From Myroides phaeus (lineage in GTDB: Bacteria; Bacteroidota; Bacteroidia; Flavobacteriales; Flavobacteriaceae): 64,000 nt of DNA. Below are positions 53,162 through 61,704 of the stretch, one piece after another. Made by a program: the position numbers and the translations under genes. Numbering within the stretch: position 1 is the first letter of the stretch; the number at the start of each line of letters is the position of its first letter. The notes under the pieces were generated by a model that searched no databases, was not told the origin of the DNA, and worked only from the letters and a program-made list of their open reading frames with translations. The DNA lies in assembly GCF_009799805.1 (NCBI RefSeq), contig NZ_CP047050.1:2060001-2124000 (forward strand), written 5' to 3'.

Positions 53162-54166
53162 ATGAACGATACCTTTTCTAATAATCAAATAAATGTCAAC
53201 GGATTACCTAATCTTGACGCAATCAAGTTTACTCCCCTAAATTCAAGATATGGCAACGTAATTCTTATCCGTTTGACGATAATAGTACTTGTTTTAACTG
53301 CTATAGGATGTACACCCATATTTGCTCACGATTTTATTCCAGAACTACAAGTGCCAATGGGACTACAAGTTGCAGCAATTGCTTTTACGAGTATATTGTC
53401 GTTGCTAATTGTAGTCGTTAACTTATTGGGGTTTAAGAAGAAAGGATACGCAATTAGAGAAAGAGATATTATTTATAAAAGTGGACTAATCAATCGTACT
53501 GAAACGGTTATTCCATTTAATAGAGTGCAACACGTAGGTATATATGAAGGTGCGTTATTGCGCGTGTTTGACCTGTGTACAGTGGAGTTTTTTACAGCTG
53601 GTGGTGCTATGGGCGACCTAAAGATTCCGGGGTTGTCTAAAGAAGAAGGGGACCGATTAAAAGCGTATGTTATCCAGAATATCAACCAAGAGAATAAGAC
53701 TGAGAAATCAAGAGAACACGGGACTTCAGAACATACTTGTTGCAAAGAGGGAGCACACGATGCTTGTGAACACAACACAGCAGAGCACACTTGTTGTAAA
53801 GAGGGAGCACACGATGCTTGTGATCACAACACAACAGCGCATACTTGTTGTAAAGAGGGAGCACACGATGCTTGTGAACACAACACAGTAGAGCATACTT
53901 GTTGTAAAGAGGGAGCACACGATGTTTGTGAGCACAACACAACAGAGTGTACTTGTTGCAAAGAGGGAGCACACGATGCTTGTGATCACAACGCAGTAGA
54001 GCATACTTGTTGTAAAGAGGGAGCACACGATGCTTGTGATCACAACACAACAGCCCATACTTGTTGTAAAGAGGGAGCACACGATGCTTGTGAGCACAAC
54101 GCAGCAGAGCATACTTGTTGTACTGAAGAACCATTGTCTCACAAGAATACCTCACACAATGCATAA
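53162..54166 (+). CDS. YdbS-like PH-domain membrane protein with Cys/His-rich repeat tail
   Basis: The 334-residue protein has three parts. Residues ~32-90 hold two membrane helices. Residues ~95-170 form a bacterial PH (bPH2) domain (YAIRERDIIYKSGLINRTETVIPFNRVQHVGIYEG, FFTAGGAMGDLKIPGLSKEE). From residue 190 to ~325 there are seven tandem 18-residue units plus a partial eighth, each close to HTCCKEGAHDACEHN. Ordinary YdbS proteins end near residue 160-180, so the tail is an added module. About three Cys and three His per unit suggest metal binding. The ydbT-like gene overlaps its stop by 8 nt. Confidence 0.85.
   Translation: MNDTFSNNQINVNGLPNLDAIKFTPLNSRYGNVILIRLTIIVLVLTAIGCTPIFAHDFIPELQVPMGLQVAAIAFTSILSLLIVVVNLLGFKKKGYAIRERDIIYKSGLINRTETVIPFNRVQHVGIYEGALLRVFDLCTVEFFTAGGAMGDLKIPGLSKEEGDRLKAYVIQNINQENKTEKSREHGTSEHTCCKEGAHDACEHNTAEHTCCKEGAHDACDHNTTAHTCCKEGAHDACEHNTVEHTCCKEGAHDVCEHNTTECTCCKEGAHDACDHNAVEHTCCKEGAHDACDHNTTAHTCCKEGAHDACEHNAAEHTCCTEEPLSHKNTSHNA
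53729..54133 (+). repeat. 54-bp in-frame tandem repeat array (7 full units plus a partial)
   Basis: Units of exactly 54 bp start with GAACATACTTGTTG or close variants and differ from one another by only a few bases. The near-identity at DNA level shows recent expansion and predicts length variation between strains. Since 54 is divisible by 3, reading frame is kept in every unit. Confidence 0.93.
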
Positions 54167-55655
54167 CAACTTTTACCAACCAACAAGACAAGCGGCAATT
54201 GGTATAGTTGCCAATTTCCTAAACACGTTACAACGTTTAGGTAGGGCATTTGCACCCTTAATTGTGATTTACTTCATTAAAGGCAGTATTTCATTTAGTT
54301 TCTCAATAGGTGGGGCAGTAGCGTTAATCGTTGTACTAATGCTTGTATTTTCTTATTTCAGTTACCGCAAGTTCACGTTTTACATCGATGAAAAGATAGA
54401 CGCATTTGTCATTGAAAAAGGAGTGTTCAACAAGTCTAAAATCACCATCCAATTAGATAAAATTCAGCAAGTAAACCTCAATCAGAGTTTCATCAATCGC
54501 ATTGTAAATGTTTACGCCGTTGAGATTGACTCAGCAGGTAGTAAAGACAAAGAAGCTGTAATTCCGTCAATGGCGTGGGCTGATGCAAATAACTTAAAAA
54601 AGATATTGTTAGAATATCAAAAGGAACAACAGGCAACGAATATTGATGAAGGTGCAACTGTTTCTACAGCTCAAAACACAAAAGAAATAGGCGTTGGAAC
54701 CCTTTTAAAAGTGGGGTTAACAACTAACTATCTATATACGGCGGGACTTATCTTCGTATTTGTCAATATGTTTTTAGACTCTTTTGTTGGCAAGAAAGTA
54801 TATGAAGAATACTTAGATGAAGAAAGTGTGAATGAGTATGTAAGCAATGGTTTTTCCGCTGTTTACGGACTGTATATTGTTGCGTTTATCATTCTGTTGG
54901 TATTGGTTGTTAATGTGTTTAGAACCTTGATGAAGTTTTGGGATTTCAAGATTACAACAACTAATAATACGTTGGTTTTATCACACGGATTGGTGTCAAC
55001 AAGAAATACGATTATTCGTCCTAATCGCGTTCAAAAGGTTGTTTTAGTACAGAATTACTTCCAAAAACTGTGGGATATCACCAGTTTAAAGATTATTCAG
55101 GTTGCCGGAGTAGAAGGAGAAAACAACAAAACAGGATTAGAAATACCAGGTTGTTCTGCTGTAGAGAAAGCAGCGTTTTTTGATATTATTTACAACAAAC
55201 AGGCAGAGAAAAGTACATTCTCATTGAAATACAACTACCGTTTCTTAGGCTTTAGAGCGTTTATGTTTATAGGTTTACCCTTGGCTATTTTCGCGTTTAT
55301 GTATTACGGACAATTACCTTTCCAAAAGTTTATTAGCCTTGCATTAGGGTACAGTATCGTTGTTTTTGCTATACTATTTCGAATGTACAAGGTAGGGCGA
55401 CTATTTGTTAATGACAGTTTTATTGTTTTGCGAACAGGCGTTTGGGACATCAAACACACGTACTTAGAACCCCATAAAATACAGAAAATAACCCTATCTC
55501 AATTGTGGTGGCAACAATCAGCTAATGTTGGTAGTTTAACCTTACACACAGCTGGAGGACCCTTGCGGTTCAGTACTTCAAAGTACAATGAATTGAAAAA
55601 ACTACGCGATCTAATGCTATATAAAGTAGAAACAGCAGAGAAGAGTTGGATGTGA
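54159..55655 (+). CDS. YdbT-like multi-PH-domain membrane protein
   Basis: The protein has 498 residues from the ATG at 54159 (MHNNFYQPTRQAAIGIV). Longer readings from 54030 run through the repeat array of the previous gene out of its frame and are artefacts. It has pairs of membrane helices alternating with three bPH2 domains (FYIDEKIDAFVIEKGVFNKSKITIQL, NNTLVLSHGLVSTRNTIIRPNRVQ, NDSFIVLRTGVWDIKHTYLEPHKIQ). This is the YdbT layout; in Bacillus the YdbS/YdbT pair gives resistance to a cyclic bacteriocin. Confidence 0.85.
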   Translation: MHNNFYQPTRQAAIGIVANFLNTLQRLGRAFAPLIVIYFIKGSISFSFSIGGAVALIVVLMLVFSYFSYRKFTFYIDEKIDAFVIEKGVFNKSKITIQLDKIQQVNLNQSFINRIVNVYAVEIDSAGSKDKEAVIPSMAWADANNLKKILLEYQKEQQATNIDEGATVSTAQNTKEIGVGTLLKVGLTTNYLYTAGLIFVFVNMFLDSFVGKKVYEEYLDEESVNEYVSNGFSAVYGLYIVAFIILLVLVVNVFRTLMKFWDFKITTTNNTLVLSHGLVSTRNTIIRPNRVQKVVLVQNYFQKLWDITSLKIIQVAGVEGENNKTGLEIPGCSAVEKAAFFDIIYNKQAEKSTFSLKYNYRFLGFRAFMFIGLPLAIFAFMYYGQLPFQKFISLALGYSIVVFAILFRMYKVGRLFVNDSFIVLRTGVWDIKHTYLEPHKIQKITLSQLWWQQSANVGSLTLHTAGGPLRFSTSKYNELKKLRDLMLYKVETAEKSWM

Positions 55656-55722
55656 TATAATAGAGGCGATTTTTAGGGTAATGTGTTGTTTTTGGATTTC
55701 TAATTGATGCGTTGATAGTGTA

Positions 55723-56280
55723 TTATAAATCAGATAGAGTAGATAAGTTGAAAAACATCTGTCTTGTGTCATTATTAACGTCTCTATCTGTTAAAAACTC
55801 AAAGCCTAAGGAAGTGTAAAAGTTTAAGGATTGCGTATAGGCATCAACTGTAATTAATTTGCAAGCTTGTTTGTTGTTTAGTTCTAATGCTTCATTAATT
55901 ATGTTATGAACTAACATTTTACCAATTCCTTTCCCTTTAAACGTATTGTCAATTCCTAATCGACCAATTTTTAAAGCAGGAAAAGACTTTAAGTGTCTTT
56001 TAGGGTGCGTTACTAAATCTTTTAAGAAACGTTTAAATGCACTTTTTGAAGCAAAGCCTTGCTCTTCGAAGTTCAGGCTATCATTAAAAATACTATAGTA
56101 AGCAATTGTCCTTGTAGGGCTTTCTATAATAAAAGTAGTTGCAAGATATTCCTGTTTATATTTTTTTGCTTTTTGAAAAAGAAATTCATTCAAATCATCG
56201 TCTCCACAATCAAAAGGTTTTAATATATGATTGATGTCTAATAGTTTAAAGGATAATTGGTTGAATTCTATAGGAGTCAC
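55723..56280 (-). CDS. GNAT toxin-like acetyltransferase (TacT/AtaT type)
   Basis: The 185-residue GNAT begins KLLDINHILKPFDCGDDDLNEFLFQKAKKY, the FDCGxxxLNxFL signature of tRNA-acetylating toxins. It has the acetyl-CoA loop LGIDNTFKGKGIGKMLV and the catalytic-Tyr region LNFYTSLGFEFL. A small gene ends 5 bp upstream on the same strand, as expected for a toxin-antitoxin pair. Toxicity is inferred from family and context. Confidence 0.8.
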   Translation of the reverse strand: MTPIEFNQLSFKLLDINHILKPFDCGDDDLNEFLFQKAKKYKQEYLATTFIIESPTRTIAYYSIFNDSLNFEEQGFASKSAFKRFLKDLVTHPKRHLKSFPALKIGRLGIDNTFKGKGIGKMLVHNIINEALELNNKQACKLITVDAYTQSLNFYTSLGFEFLTDRDVNNDTRQMFFNLSTLSDL

Positions 56281-56285
56281 AATAT

Positions 56286-56444
56286 TTATTTTTTAAATAT
56301 TGATTTTAACGCATTTGAATCTTCACGAATAGCTTTAAGCTTCGATTTTGATGAAGTTGAGTGCTTTATATCATTTACTTTATTTAAAAAAACAATAGCA
56401 TCTTTACCTCTAAGTACGGGTGTAATTTTAATAGGTTTAGCCAT
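56286..56444 (-). CDS. Candidate short antitoxin of the GNAT module
   Basis: The protein has 52 residues from the ATG at 56444 (MAKPIKITPVLRGKDAIVFL). It is Lys-rich with a C-terminal helical, Ser/Lys-rich part. It precedes the GNAT toxin by 5 bp. TacT-type toxins usually pair with ~90-residue DUF1778 ribbon-helix-helix antitoxins, and this one is shorter and does not obviously match. A longer start at 56486 is less likely because it would include the promoter box. Confidence 0.6.
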   Translation of the reverse strand: MAKPIKITPVLRGKDAIVFLNKVNDIKHSTSSKSKLKAIREDSNALKSIFKK

Positions 56445-56463
56445 CTTTAGAATTTTTATAATA

Positions 56464-56471
56464 CAAAAATA
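56464..56471 (-). promoter_or_regulatory. -7 element TATTTTTG of the toxin-antitoxin pair
   Basis: A perfect TAnnTTTG on the minus strand 20 bp before the antitoxin ATG. No TTG at the expected distance. Confidence 0.45.
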
Positions 56472-56794
56472 AATATATTTTTTCATATATCAGTAAAATA
56501 AATGCATTGCTATTCATTGAATTAGAGCTTTTTATACAATGGTATGCCTGTATTTGACGCATAGTTTATAGGGATTACAGATCAACAACAAAAGTTTTAA
56601 TATGTATTAATGTAATACGCTACTTTATTTACAAATAAATAGCAATGGACTACCACATAGGTTTTGTCCGTGCCCGTGTGATGTATTGATCTATTGAAAA
56701 GATAATGTCAATCGATAACCGAGGTAGGGGCCTTTAGATTTGCTTAATAAAAAAATGATAAATTTATATATACGAGAGAAGTAGAATAAATAAA

Positions 56795-56935
56795 CAACCA
56801 AACCAACAAAGTGTACCATCGTAGGGGCAAAGCATCAAGGCTTATAATTCGATTAGGACTTTGTTGGTTATACTAAGAAGTATCAAATTAGTAATTAAGA
56901 CGTTCGGGTCTAGTATCAAGGTTTAGATAATACTT
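56795..56935 (+). ncRNA. Predicted IS110 bridge RNA
   Basis: The region directly upstream of the transposase folds well. AACCAACAAAGT (56801-56812) pairs perfectly with ACTTTGTTGGTT (56858-56869), enclosing a 45-nt loop. A second domain is closed by AAGTAT / ATACTT (56879-56934) with an AGAC / GTCT inner hairpin. Both loops contain nearly the same word, ATCAAGGCTTA (56834) and ATCAAGGTTTA (56915). This fits the paired target- and donor-binding loops of a bridge RNA. Ends are not determined. Confidence 0.5.
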
Positions 56936-56966
56936 TAGTAAGTGGTTGTTATAAATAATTTTTATT

Positions 56967-57962
56967 ATGAACAAATTTAAGCATTTTATTGGAATAGATA
57001 TTTCAAAAGAGTATTTCGATGCAACGATTTTAGGTGAATCAAAACAATCTTCACACAATCAATTTAGTAATACAAAAAAGGGAATTACTCAGTTTTTGAA
57101 ATGGGTAAGGCAAGAAAAATGTTCTATGGATGTTACTCTAATTTGTATGGAATATACTGGTATTTATAATAAGATAATACTAGATATTTTGATAAATAAA
57201 TCGTTTTATGTCTGGGTTGAGATGTCATATCGTATTATTCGTAGTAGTGGAATTCAACGAGGAAAAAATGATAAAATTGATTCTGAGAGAATAGCTCTTT
57301 ATGCCAAGAAAAATCAAGAAGATGCAAAAATATTTAAAGCATCGGATAAGGTTTTAGATAAAATACAAGGGTTATTAGGGCAACGAGAAATGATTTTATC
57401 TCATAAAACGGCTTTACAAGTTAGAACAAATGAATTGAAAGTGTATGATATAGAAGTTTATAATGTATTATCAAAGAATATTAAAGCAATCATAAGATCA
57501 GAAGAGGTAGCTTTAAAAGCTATTGAAAATCAGATAGATGATTTAATTAAAGAGAATCAAGAACTTCAGGTATTATATAATCATATCACTTCTGTTCCTG
57601 GAGTTGGAAGAGTAACGGCTTTGTTTTTAATCTGTTTTACAAATGCTTGTACAACCTATGAAAACCCAAGACAATTAGCCTCTTATTGTGGTGTAGTTCC
57701 TTTTGAATATACATCAGGTAAAAGTGTTCGTGGTAGAGCAAAGGTTCATTTTATGGCAAATAAAAAGCTTAAAAAACTATTGCATTTATGTGCTCTATCT
57801 AGTTCTAAAAATGATATTGAGATGAAACAATATTATGATAAGAAAGTAGCTGAAGGTAAAAGTAAAATGCTTGTATTGAACAATGTTAGAAATAAACTTA
57901 TACATCGTATTTGTGCTTGTGTAAAAAATAATAGACCTTATGAAATTAGATTAATAGCATAA
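56967..57962 (+). CDS. IS110-family transposase (DEDD recombinase)
   Basis: The 331-residue protein has an N-terminal RuvC-like domain with the DEDD tetrad Asp11 (FIGIDIS), Glu62 (CMEYTGIY), Asp102 and Asp105 (RGKNDKIDSERIALYA). A coiled linker follows, then the Transposase_20 domain (SVPGVGRVTALFLICF, ASYCGVVPFEYTSGKSVRGRAK) with its serine. All catalytic residues are intact and the ORF is unbroken, so the element may be active. It is co-directional with the his operon 340 bp downstream. Confidence 0.92.
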   Translation: MNKFKHFIGIDISKEYFDATILGESKQSSHNQFSNTKKGITQFLKWVRQEKCSMDVTLICMEYTGIYNKIILDILINKSFYVWVEMSYRIIRSSGIQRGKNDKIDSERIALYAKKNQEDAKIFKASDKVLDKIQGLLGQREMILSHKTALQVRTNELKVYDIEVYNVLSKNIKAIIRSEEVALKAIENQIDDLIKENQELQVLYNHITSVPGVGRVTALFLICFTNACTTYENPRQLASYCGVVPFEYTSGKSVRGRAKVHFMANKKLKKLLHLCALSSSKNDIEMKQYYDKKVAEGKSKMLVLNNVRNKLIHRICACVKNNRPYEIRLIA

Positions 57963-58251
57963 TTTAATTTTACATATAATATAAAAACAAGGATAACCAC
58001 AAGTTACCCTTAGGGATTTGTATGCTTTGTTTTATTAAAATATTCTCAAAAAACAACAATAATTATTTCTAATTTTTAATTGGTTTTGTCATAGTAATCG
58101 AATTATTATTCGCCCGCACGGCATACGACACAATGTAAATCACATATCACATCTAACCTCTAACCCTTGTATAATGGTCTGTATATCCTTGCTTTTCATT
58201 ACGTTGCATTGAATAAAAAACACCTTTTTTTCAAAAAAAACATAAAAAAAG

Positions 58252-58281
58252 TTTGTGTAATTAAAAAAAACACTACTTTTG
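58252..58281 (+). promoter_or_regulatory. his operon promoter
   Basis: TTTG (58252-58255), 18 bp, then TACTTTTG (58274-58281): an almost ideal Bacteroidota promoter. The start of transcription would be near 58288, 14 bp before the leader peptide ATG. Confidence 0.75.
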
Positions 58282-58301
58282 AATCATACAAAACAGAAAA
58301 A

Positions 58302-58361
58302 ATGTTTACAAATAAATTACATCATCATCATCATTTAACTTGCACTCACGCGAGCAGATAA
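58302..58361 (+). CDS. hisL: Histidine operon leader peptide
   Basis: The 19-residue ORF MFTNKLHHHHHLTCTHASR has five consecutive CAT codons and one CAC codon. It lies between the his promoter and an attenuator. Low charged tRNA-His should stall ribosomes on the CAT run. The symbol hisL reflects analogy to enterobacterial leaders; the sequences are not related beyond the His run. Confidence 0.85.
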   Translation: MFTNKLHHHHHLTCTHASR

Positions 58362-58400
58362 TGTTATGATGTAAATTTAAACAACAATATATCTAATTAT

Positions 58401-58429
58401 CCCGTTTGAGTAAGTCAAACGGGATTTTT
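58401..58429 (+). terminator. his attenuator terminator
   Basis: A 9-bp perfect stem (CCCGTTTGA / TCAAACGGG) with a 5-nt loop is followed by ATTTTTG. It stands 40 nt after the leader stop and 60 nt before hisG. Upstream ACATCAT (58319-58325, overlapping the first CAT codons) can pair with ATGATGT (58366-58372). TTTAAAC (58376-58382) can pair weakly with GTTTGAG in the terminator as an antiterminator. Confidence 0.8.
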
Positions 58430-58488
58430 GTTTTTATAAGCATTCTATACACCTGCATTGGTTTACTCAGACATCTAAAATTGAAACT

Positions 58489-59346
58489 ATGAGTAAATTA
58501 AAAATTGCAATCCAAAAAAGCGGTCGTTTAAGCGAAAAGTCCTTAGAACTTATCAAAGAATGCGGAATTAAGATTCCAAACGGAGGAGGAAAACTAATCT
58601 CCGAAAGTACAAACTTCCCAATCGAAATCTTGTTTTTACGCGATGATGATATCGCCAAATACGTTGAACAAAACGTGGCAGATATCGGAATTGTAGGTGA
58701 GAATGCCTACTTAGAGGCTAACCAAAACGTAGATATTGTAGAATACCTTGGTTTTGCTTCTTGCAGATTGAGCTTAGCTGTATCTAAAAACACAGCATAC
58801 AACGATATCTCCTTCTTCCAAAATAAAAAGATAGCAACGTCATATCCGATTATCCTTCAAAAATACTTGGAAAGCAAGAACGTACAAGCCAACATCGAGT
58901 TTATCTCAGGTAGTGTTGAAATTGCCCCAAGCATCGGATTAGCAGACGGTATTTGTGATATCGTAAGTAGTGGGTCAACCCTAATGTCAAACGGACTAAA
59001 AGAAGTAGAGAAAGTAATGGATAGTCAGGCTATTCTTATTGCAAGTCCGGGGTTAGCAGATGAGAAACAAGCCATACTACAAAAACTGTTGTTCCGCATA
59101 AAAGCCGTCTTGAGAGCCAAAGAAAACAAGTATATCCTGCTAAACGCACCTAATGAAAAGTTAGATGAAATCGTCAGAATCTTACCAGGAATGAAAAGTC
59201 CAACCATACTTCCCTTAGCAGATGAAGGGTGGAGTAGCCTTCACTCTGTAATCCAAGAAGACAAGTTTTGGGATATCATAGACGAACTCAAAAAAGCAGG
59301 AGCAGAAAGTATCCTTGTCGCTCCAATTGAAAAGATGATTTTTTAA
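58489..59346 (+). CDS. hisG: ATP phosphoribosyltransferase (long form)
   Basis: This is the first and feedback-regulated step of histidine synthesis. The 285 residues comprise the catalytic domains (KIAIQKSGRLSEKSLEL, DIGIVGENAYLE, DGICDIVSSGSTLMSNGL) and the C-terminal ACT-like regulatory domain (PTILPLADEGWSSLHSVI). It is therefore the long HisG form that needs no HisZ. It is the first structural gene after the attenuator; hisD follows after 20 bp. Confidence 0.95.
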   Translation: MSKLKIAIQKSGRLSEKSLELIKECGIKIPNGGGKLISESTNFPIEILFLRDDDIAKYVEQNVADIGIVGENAYLEANQNVDIVEYLGFASCRLSLAVSKNTAYNDISFFQNKKIATSYPIILQKYLESKNVQANIEFISGSVEIAPSIGLADGICDIVSSGSTLMSNGLKEVEKVMDSQAILIASPGLADEKQAILQKLLFRIKAVLRAKENKYILLNAPNEKLDEIVRILPGMKSPTILPLADEGWSSLHSVIQEDKFWDIIDELKKAGAESILVAPIEKMIF

Positions 59347-59366
59347 GCCAACCAACAGAATTACAA

Positions 59367-60659
59367 ATGAAAACAGTACAATTTCCCCCACGTGAACAAT
59401 GGACAACGCTTTGTAAACGACCAAGCATTCAAGCAGAAAACCTAACGGATAAGGTAGCCGATATATTACAACAAGTACGCACACAAGGCGATAAGGCAGT
59501 TTACCAATTAATAGAGAAGTACGACAAGGCAAGTCTTGACAACCTAAAAGTGAGCAATCAAGAGTTGTGTAACGCTATCGGTCAGGTAGATGAACAGTTG
59601 AAAGCAGCGATAAAAGTAGCCTATACCAATATCAAGAAGTTTCACGAATCACAACAAACACAAGAAGCAGTAGTAGAAACGAGTCCCGGGGTAAGCTGTT
59701 GGAGAAAGAGCAAACCGATAGAAAAAGTGGGATTATACATTCCTGGAGGAACGGCTCCTTTGTTTTCAACCTTACTGATGTTGGGAATCCCCGCGCAAAT
59801 AGCAGGTTGCAAGCAAATTGTGTTGTGTACACCGTGTAACGCAGACGGCGTAGTCAATCCAGTTATTCTATACACCGCATCGTTCTTAGGCATTACCGAA
59901 ATATACAAAATAGGAGGAGCACAAGCTATCGCCGCTTTAGCTTACGGAACAGAAACCGTACCTAAGGTGTATAAGATTTTTGGACCGGGTAATCAATTTG
60001 TAACCAAAGCAAAAGAGTTGGTGTCAAGTCAAGGAACGGCAATCGATATGCCGGCTGGTCCAAGTGAGGTGTTAGTCATTGCCGACAAAAATGCTGATGC
60101 CGATTTCGTAGCAGCAGACTTGTTATCTCAAGCAGAACACGGTACGGATAGTCAAGTTGTTTTAGTCAGTGATAACGAAGCAATATTAAACAAAGTACAA
60201 CAAGCAATTGTGGCGCAAACAAAGGAATTGCCAAGACGTGATTTAGTAGAGCAAACCCTGAGCAATAGCCTGGTAATTCAGTTAAACAACATAGATGAGT
60301 GTATCGAACTGAGCAATGTCTATGCGCCTGAGCACTTGATATTGGCAGTGGACAACTTCGAACAATACACTGATGCGATTGTCAATGCAGGCTCTGTATT
60401 CTTAGGGAAATACGCTTGTGAGAGTGCCGGAGATTACGCCAGTGGTACCAATCACACCTTGCCAACAAACGGGTATGCAACAAGTTACAGTGGTGTGTCT
60501 TTAGATAGTTTTGTCAAGAAAATTACTTTTCAAACCATCACCGCAGCCGGAATCCAACAACTCGGACCAACTATTGAAATTATGGCAGCAGCAGAGCAGT
60601 TGGTCGCTCACAAAAATGCCGTTACCATTCGCTTAAAAAAGTTGAACAATGAACAGTAA
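59367..60659 (+). CDS. hisD: Histidinol dehydrogenase
   Basis: The enzyme oxidises histidinol to histidine in two NAD-dependent steps. The 430-residue sequence has KVGLYIPGGTAPLFSTLLM, FGPGNQFVTKAKELV, DMPAGPSEVLVIAD and the zinc/catalytic segment ESAGDYASGTNHTLPT. Full length. hisC starts inside its last codons (11-nt overlap). Confidence 0.95.
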   Translation: MKTVQFPPREQWTTLCKRPSIQAENLTDKVADILQQVRTQGDKAVYQLIEKYDKASLDNLKVSNQELCNAIGQVDEQLKAAIKVAYTNIKKFHESQQTQEAVVETSPGVSCWRKSKPIEKVGLYIPGGTAPLFSTLLMLGIPAQIAGCKQIVLCTPCNADGVVNPVILYTASFLGITEIYKIGGAQAIAALAYGTETVPKVYKIFGPGNQFVTKAKELVSSQGTAIDMPAGPSEVLVIADKNADADFVAADLLSQAEHGTDSQVVLVSDNEAILNKVQQAIVAQTKELPRRDLVEQTLSNSLVIQLNNIDECIELSNVYAPEHLILAVDNFEQYTDAIVNAGSVFLGKYACESAGDYASGTNHTLPTNGYATSYSGVSLDSFVKKITFQTITAAGIQQLGPTIEIMAAAEQLVAHKNAVTIRLKKLNNEQ

Positions 60660-61704
60660 TATCACCGCTTTAGTGCGACAAAATATACAGAGTTTAGTGC
60701 CTTATACAAGTGCGCGAGATGAATATAAGGGGAATGAGGGTGTCTTTTTAGACGCTAATGAAAATCCTTTCGGTTTGACCAACCGATACCCAGACCCGTA
60801 TCAAAAGGAGTTGAAACAGGTAATTGCTGATATTAAAAACATAGACGCGGCCAACTTGTTTTTGGGAAATGGAAGTGATGAGGCGATTGACTTGGCTTAC
60901 CGCATTTTTTGTGAACCGAAACAAGACAAGGCATTGGCATTTACGCCTACATACGGAATGTATGAGGTCTATGCCAATATCAACAATGTGGACTTATATA
61001 CCTTGCCGTTGAACGATTTGTTTCAGATTGACAAGGCAAGTCTAACCCCGTATTTGAAAGACAACAGCATCAAGCTAATGTTTATCTGTTCGCCTAACAA
61101 TCCAACCGGAAATGTAATTGCAACGGAAACAATCGAGTGGATATTGGCTAATTTCAAAGGGATAGTTATTGTTGATGAGGCGTATATCGACTTCAGCAAT
61201 AGCGTATCGTGGACACAGCGTTTGGGTGATTATCCTAACTTAATCATTCTACAAACCTTGTCAAAAGGATGGGGAATGGCTGGTTTGCGAATTGGTATGG
61301 CGGTGATGAATCAAGAGGTATTGCAGTATTTCAACAAGGTGAAGTCGCCTTATAACATCAGCCAAATCAACCAACTGGAAGCGATTAAGGTGTTGAGCGA
61401 TACCGTAGCTTTTGACAAACGCATTGCTTTGTTGAACCAAGAAAAGGCAAGGGTCATTGAGGAACTTAACGCAATGGCAATGACCAAGCGCATTTATCCC
61501 TCAGATGCCAACTTTATTTTAGTGGAGGTAACCAATGCCAACGCGGTGTACAGCCAATTGATAGACAAGCAAATTATTGTGCGCAATCGCCATAGTGTCG
61601 TGCCTAATACACTGCGTATATCAATCGGTACACCAACGGAAAACACCCAATTAATCAACACTTTAAAACAAATAGACAATGAAAAAGAAAGTATTATTTA
61701 TTGA
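60649..61704 (+). CDS. hisC: Histidinol-phosphate aminotransferase
   Basis: This PLP enzyme converts imidazole-acetol phosphate to histidinol phosphate. The 351 residues include [43 protein letters not shown] and the PLP-Lys region [16 protein letters not shown]. Its start overlaps hisD by 11 nt and its end overlaps hisB by 26 nt, so translation is tightly coupled. Confidence 0.95.
   Translation: MNSNITALVRQNIQSLVPYTSARDEYKGNEGVFLDANENPFGLTNRYPDPYQKELKQVIADIKNIDAANLFLGNGSDEAIDLAYRIFCEPKQDKALAFTPTYGMYEVYANINNVDLYTLPLNDLFQIDKASLTPYLKDNSIKLMFICSPNNPTGNVIATETIEWILANFKGIVIVDEAYIDFSNSVSWTQRLGDYPNLIILQTLSKGWGMAGLRIGMAVMNQEVLQYFNKVKSPYNISQINQLEAIKVLSDTVAFDKRIALLNQEKARVIEELNAMAMTKRIYPSDANFILVEVTNANAVYSQLIDKQIIVRNRHSVVPNTLRISIGTPTENTQLINTLKQIDNEKESIIY

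Larger units (their letters stand above)
56735..58020 (+). mobile_element. IS110-family insertion element (boundaries approximate)
   Basis: This is defined by the IS110 transposase CDS plus a long structured upstream non-coding part, as expected for IS110-group elements. These lack terminal inverted repeats. I could not fix the ends: similar words CCTTTAGATTTGCTT (56732 on) and CCCTTAGGGATTTGTATGCTT-like sequence near 58010 may mark them, but this is weak. Only one copy is in the window. The 57963-58251 stretch holds no other gene. Confidence 0.55.

Noticed and set aside
53729..54133. CRISPR-like array
   Set aside because: There are no distinct spacers. The repeat is contiguous, in frame and coding, with no cas genes nearby.
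54030..54158. N-terminal extension of the YdbT-like protein into the repeat array
   Set aside because: The added residues are an out-of-frame translation of the repeat. The ATG at 54159 gives the family-like start and an 8-nt overlap with the preceding stop.
53682..54191. Long ORFs on the minus strand and in other plus frames across the repeat array
   Set aside because: They exist only because the 54-bp unit lacks stops in several frames. The plus frame continuing a PH-domain protein is the real one.
58167..58301. 64-residue reading ending in the His-rich peptide
   Set aside because: It would cross the his promoter. The ATG at 58302 lies just after the predicted transcription start.
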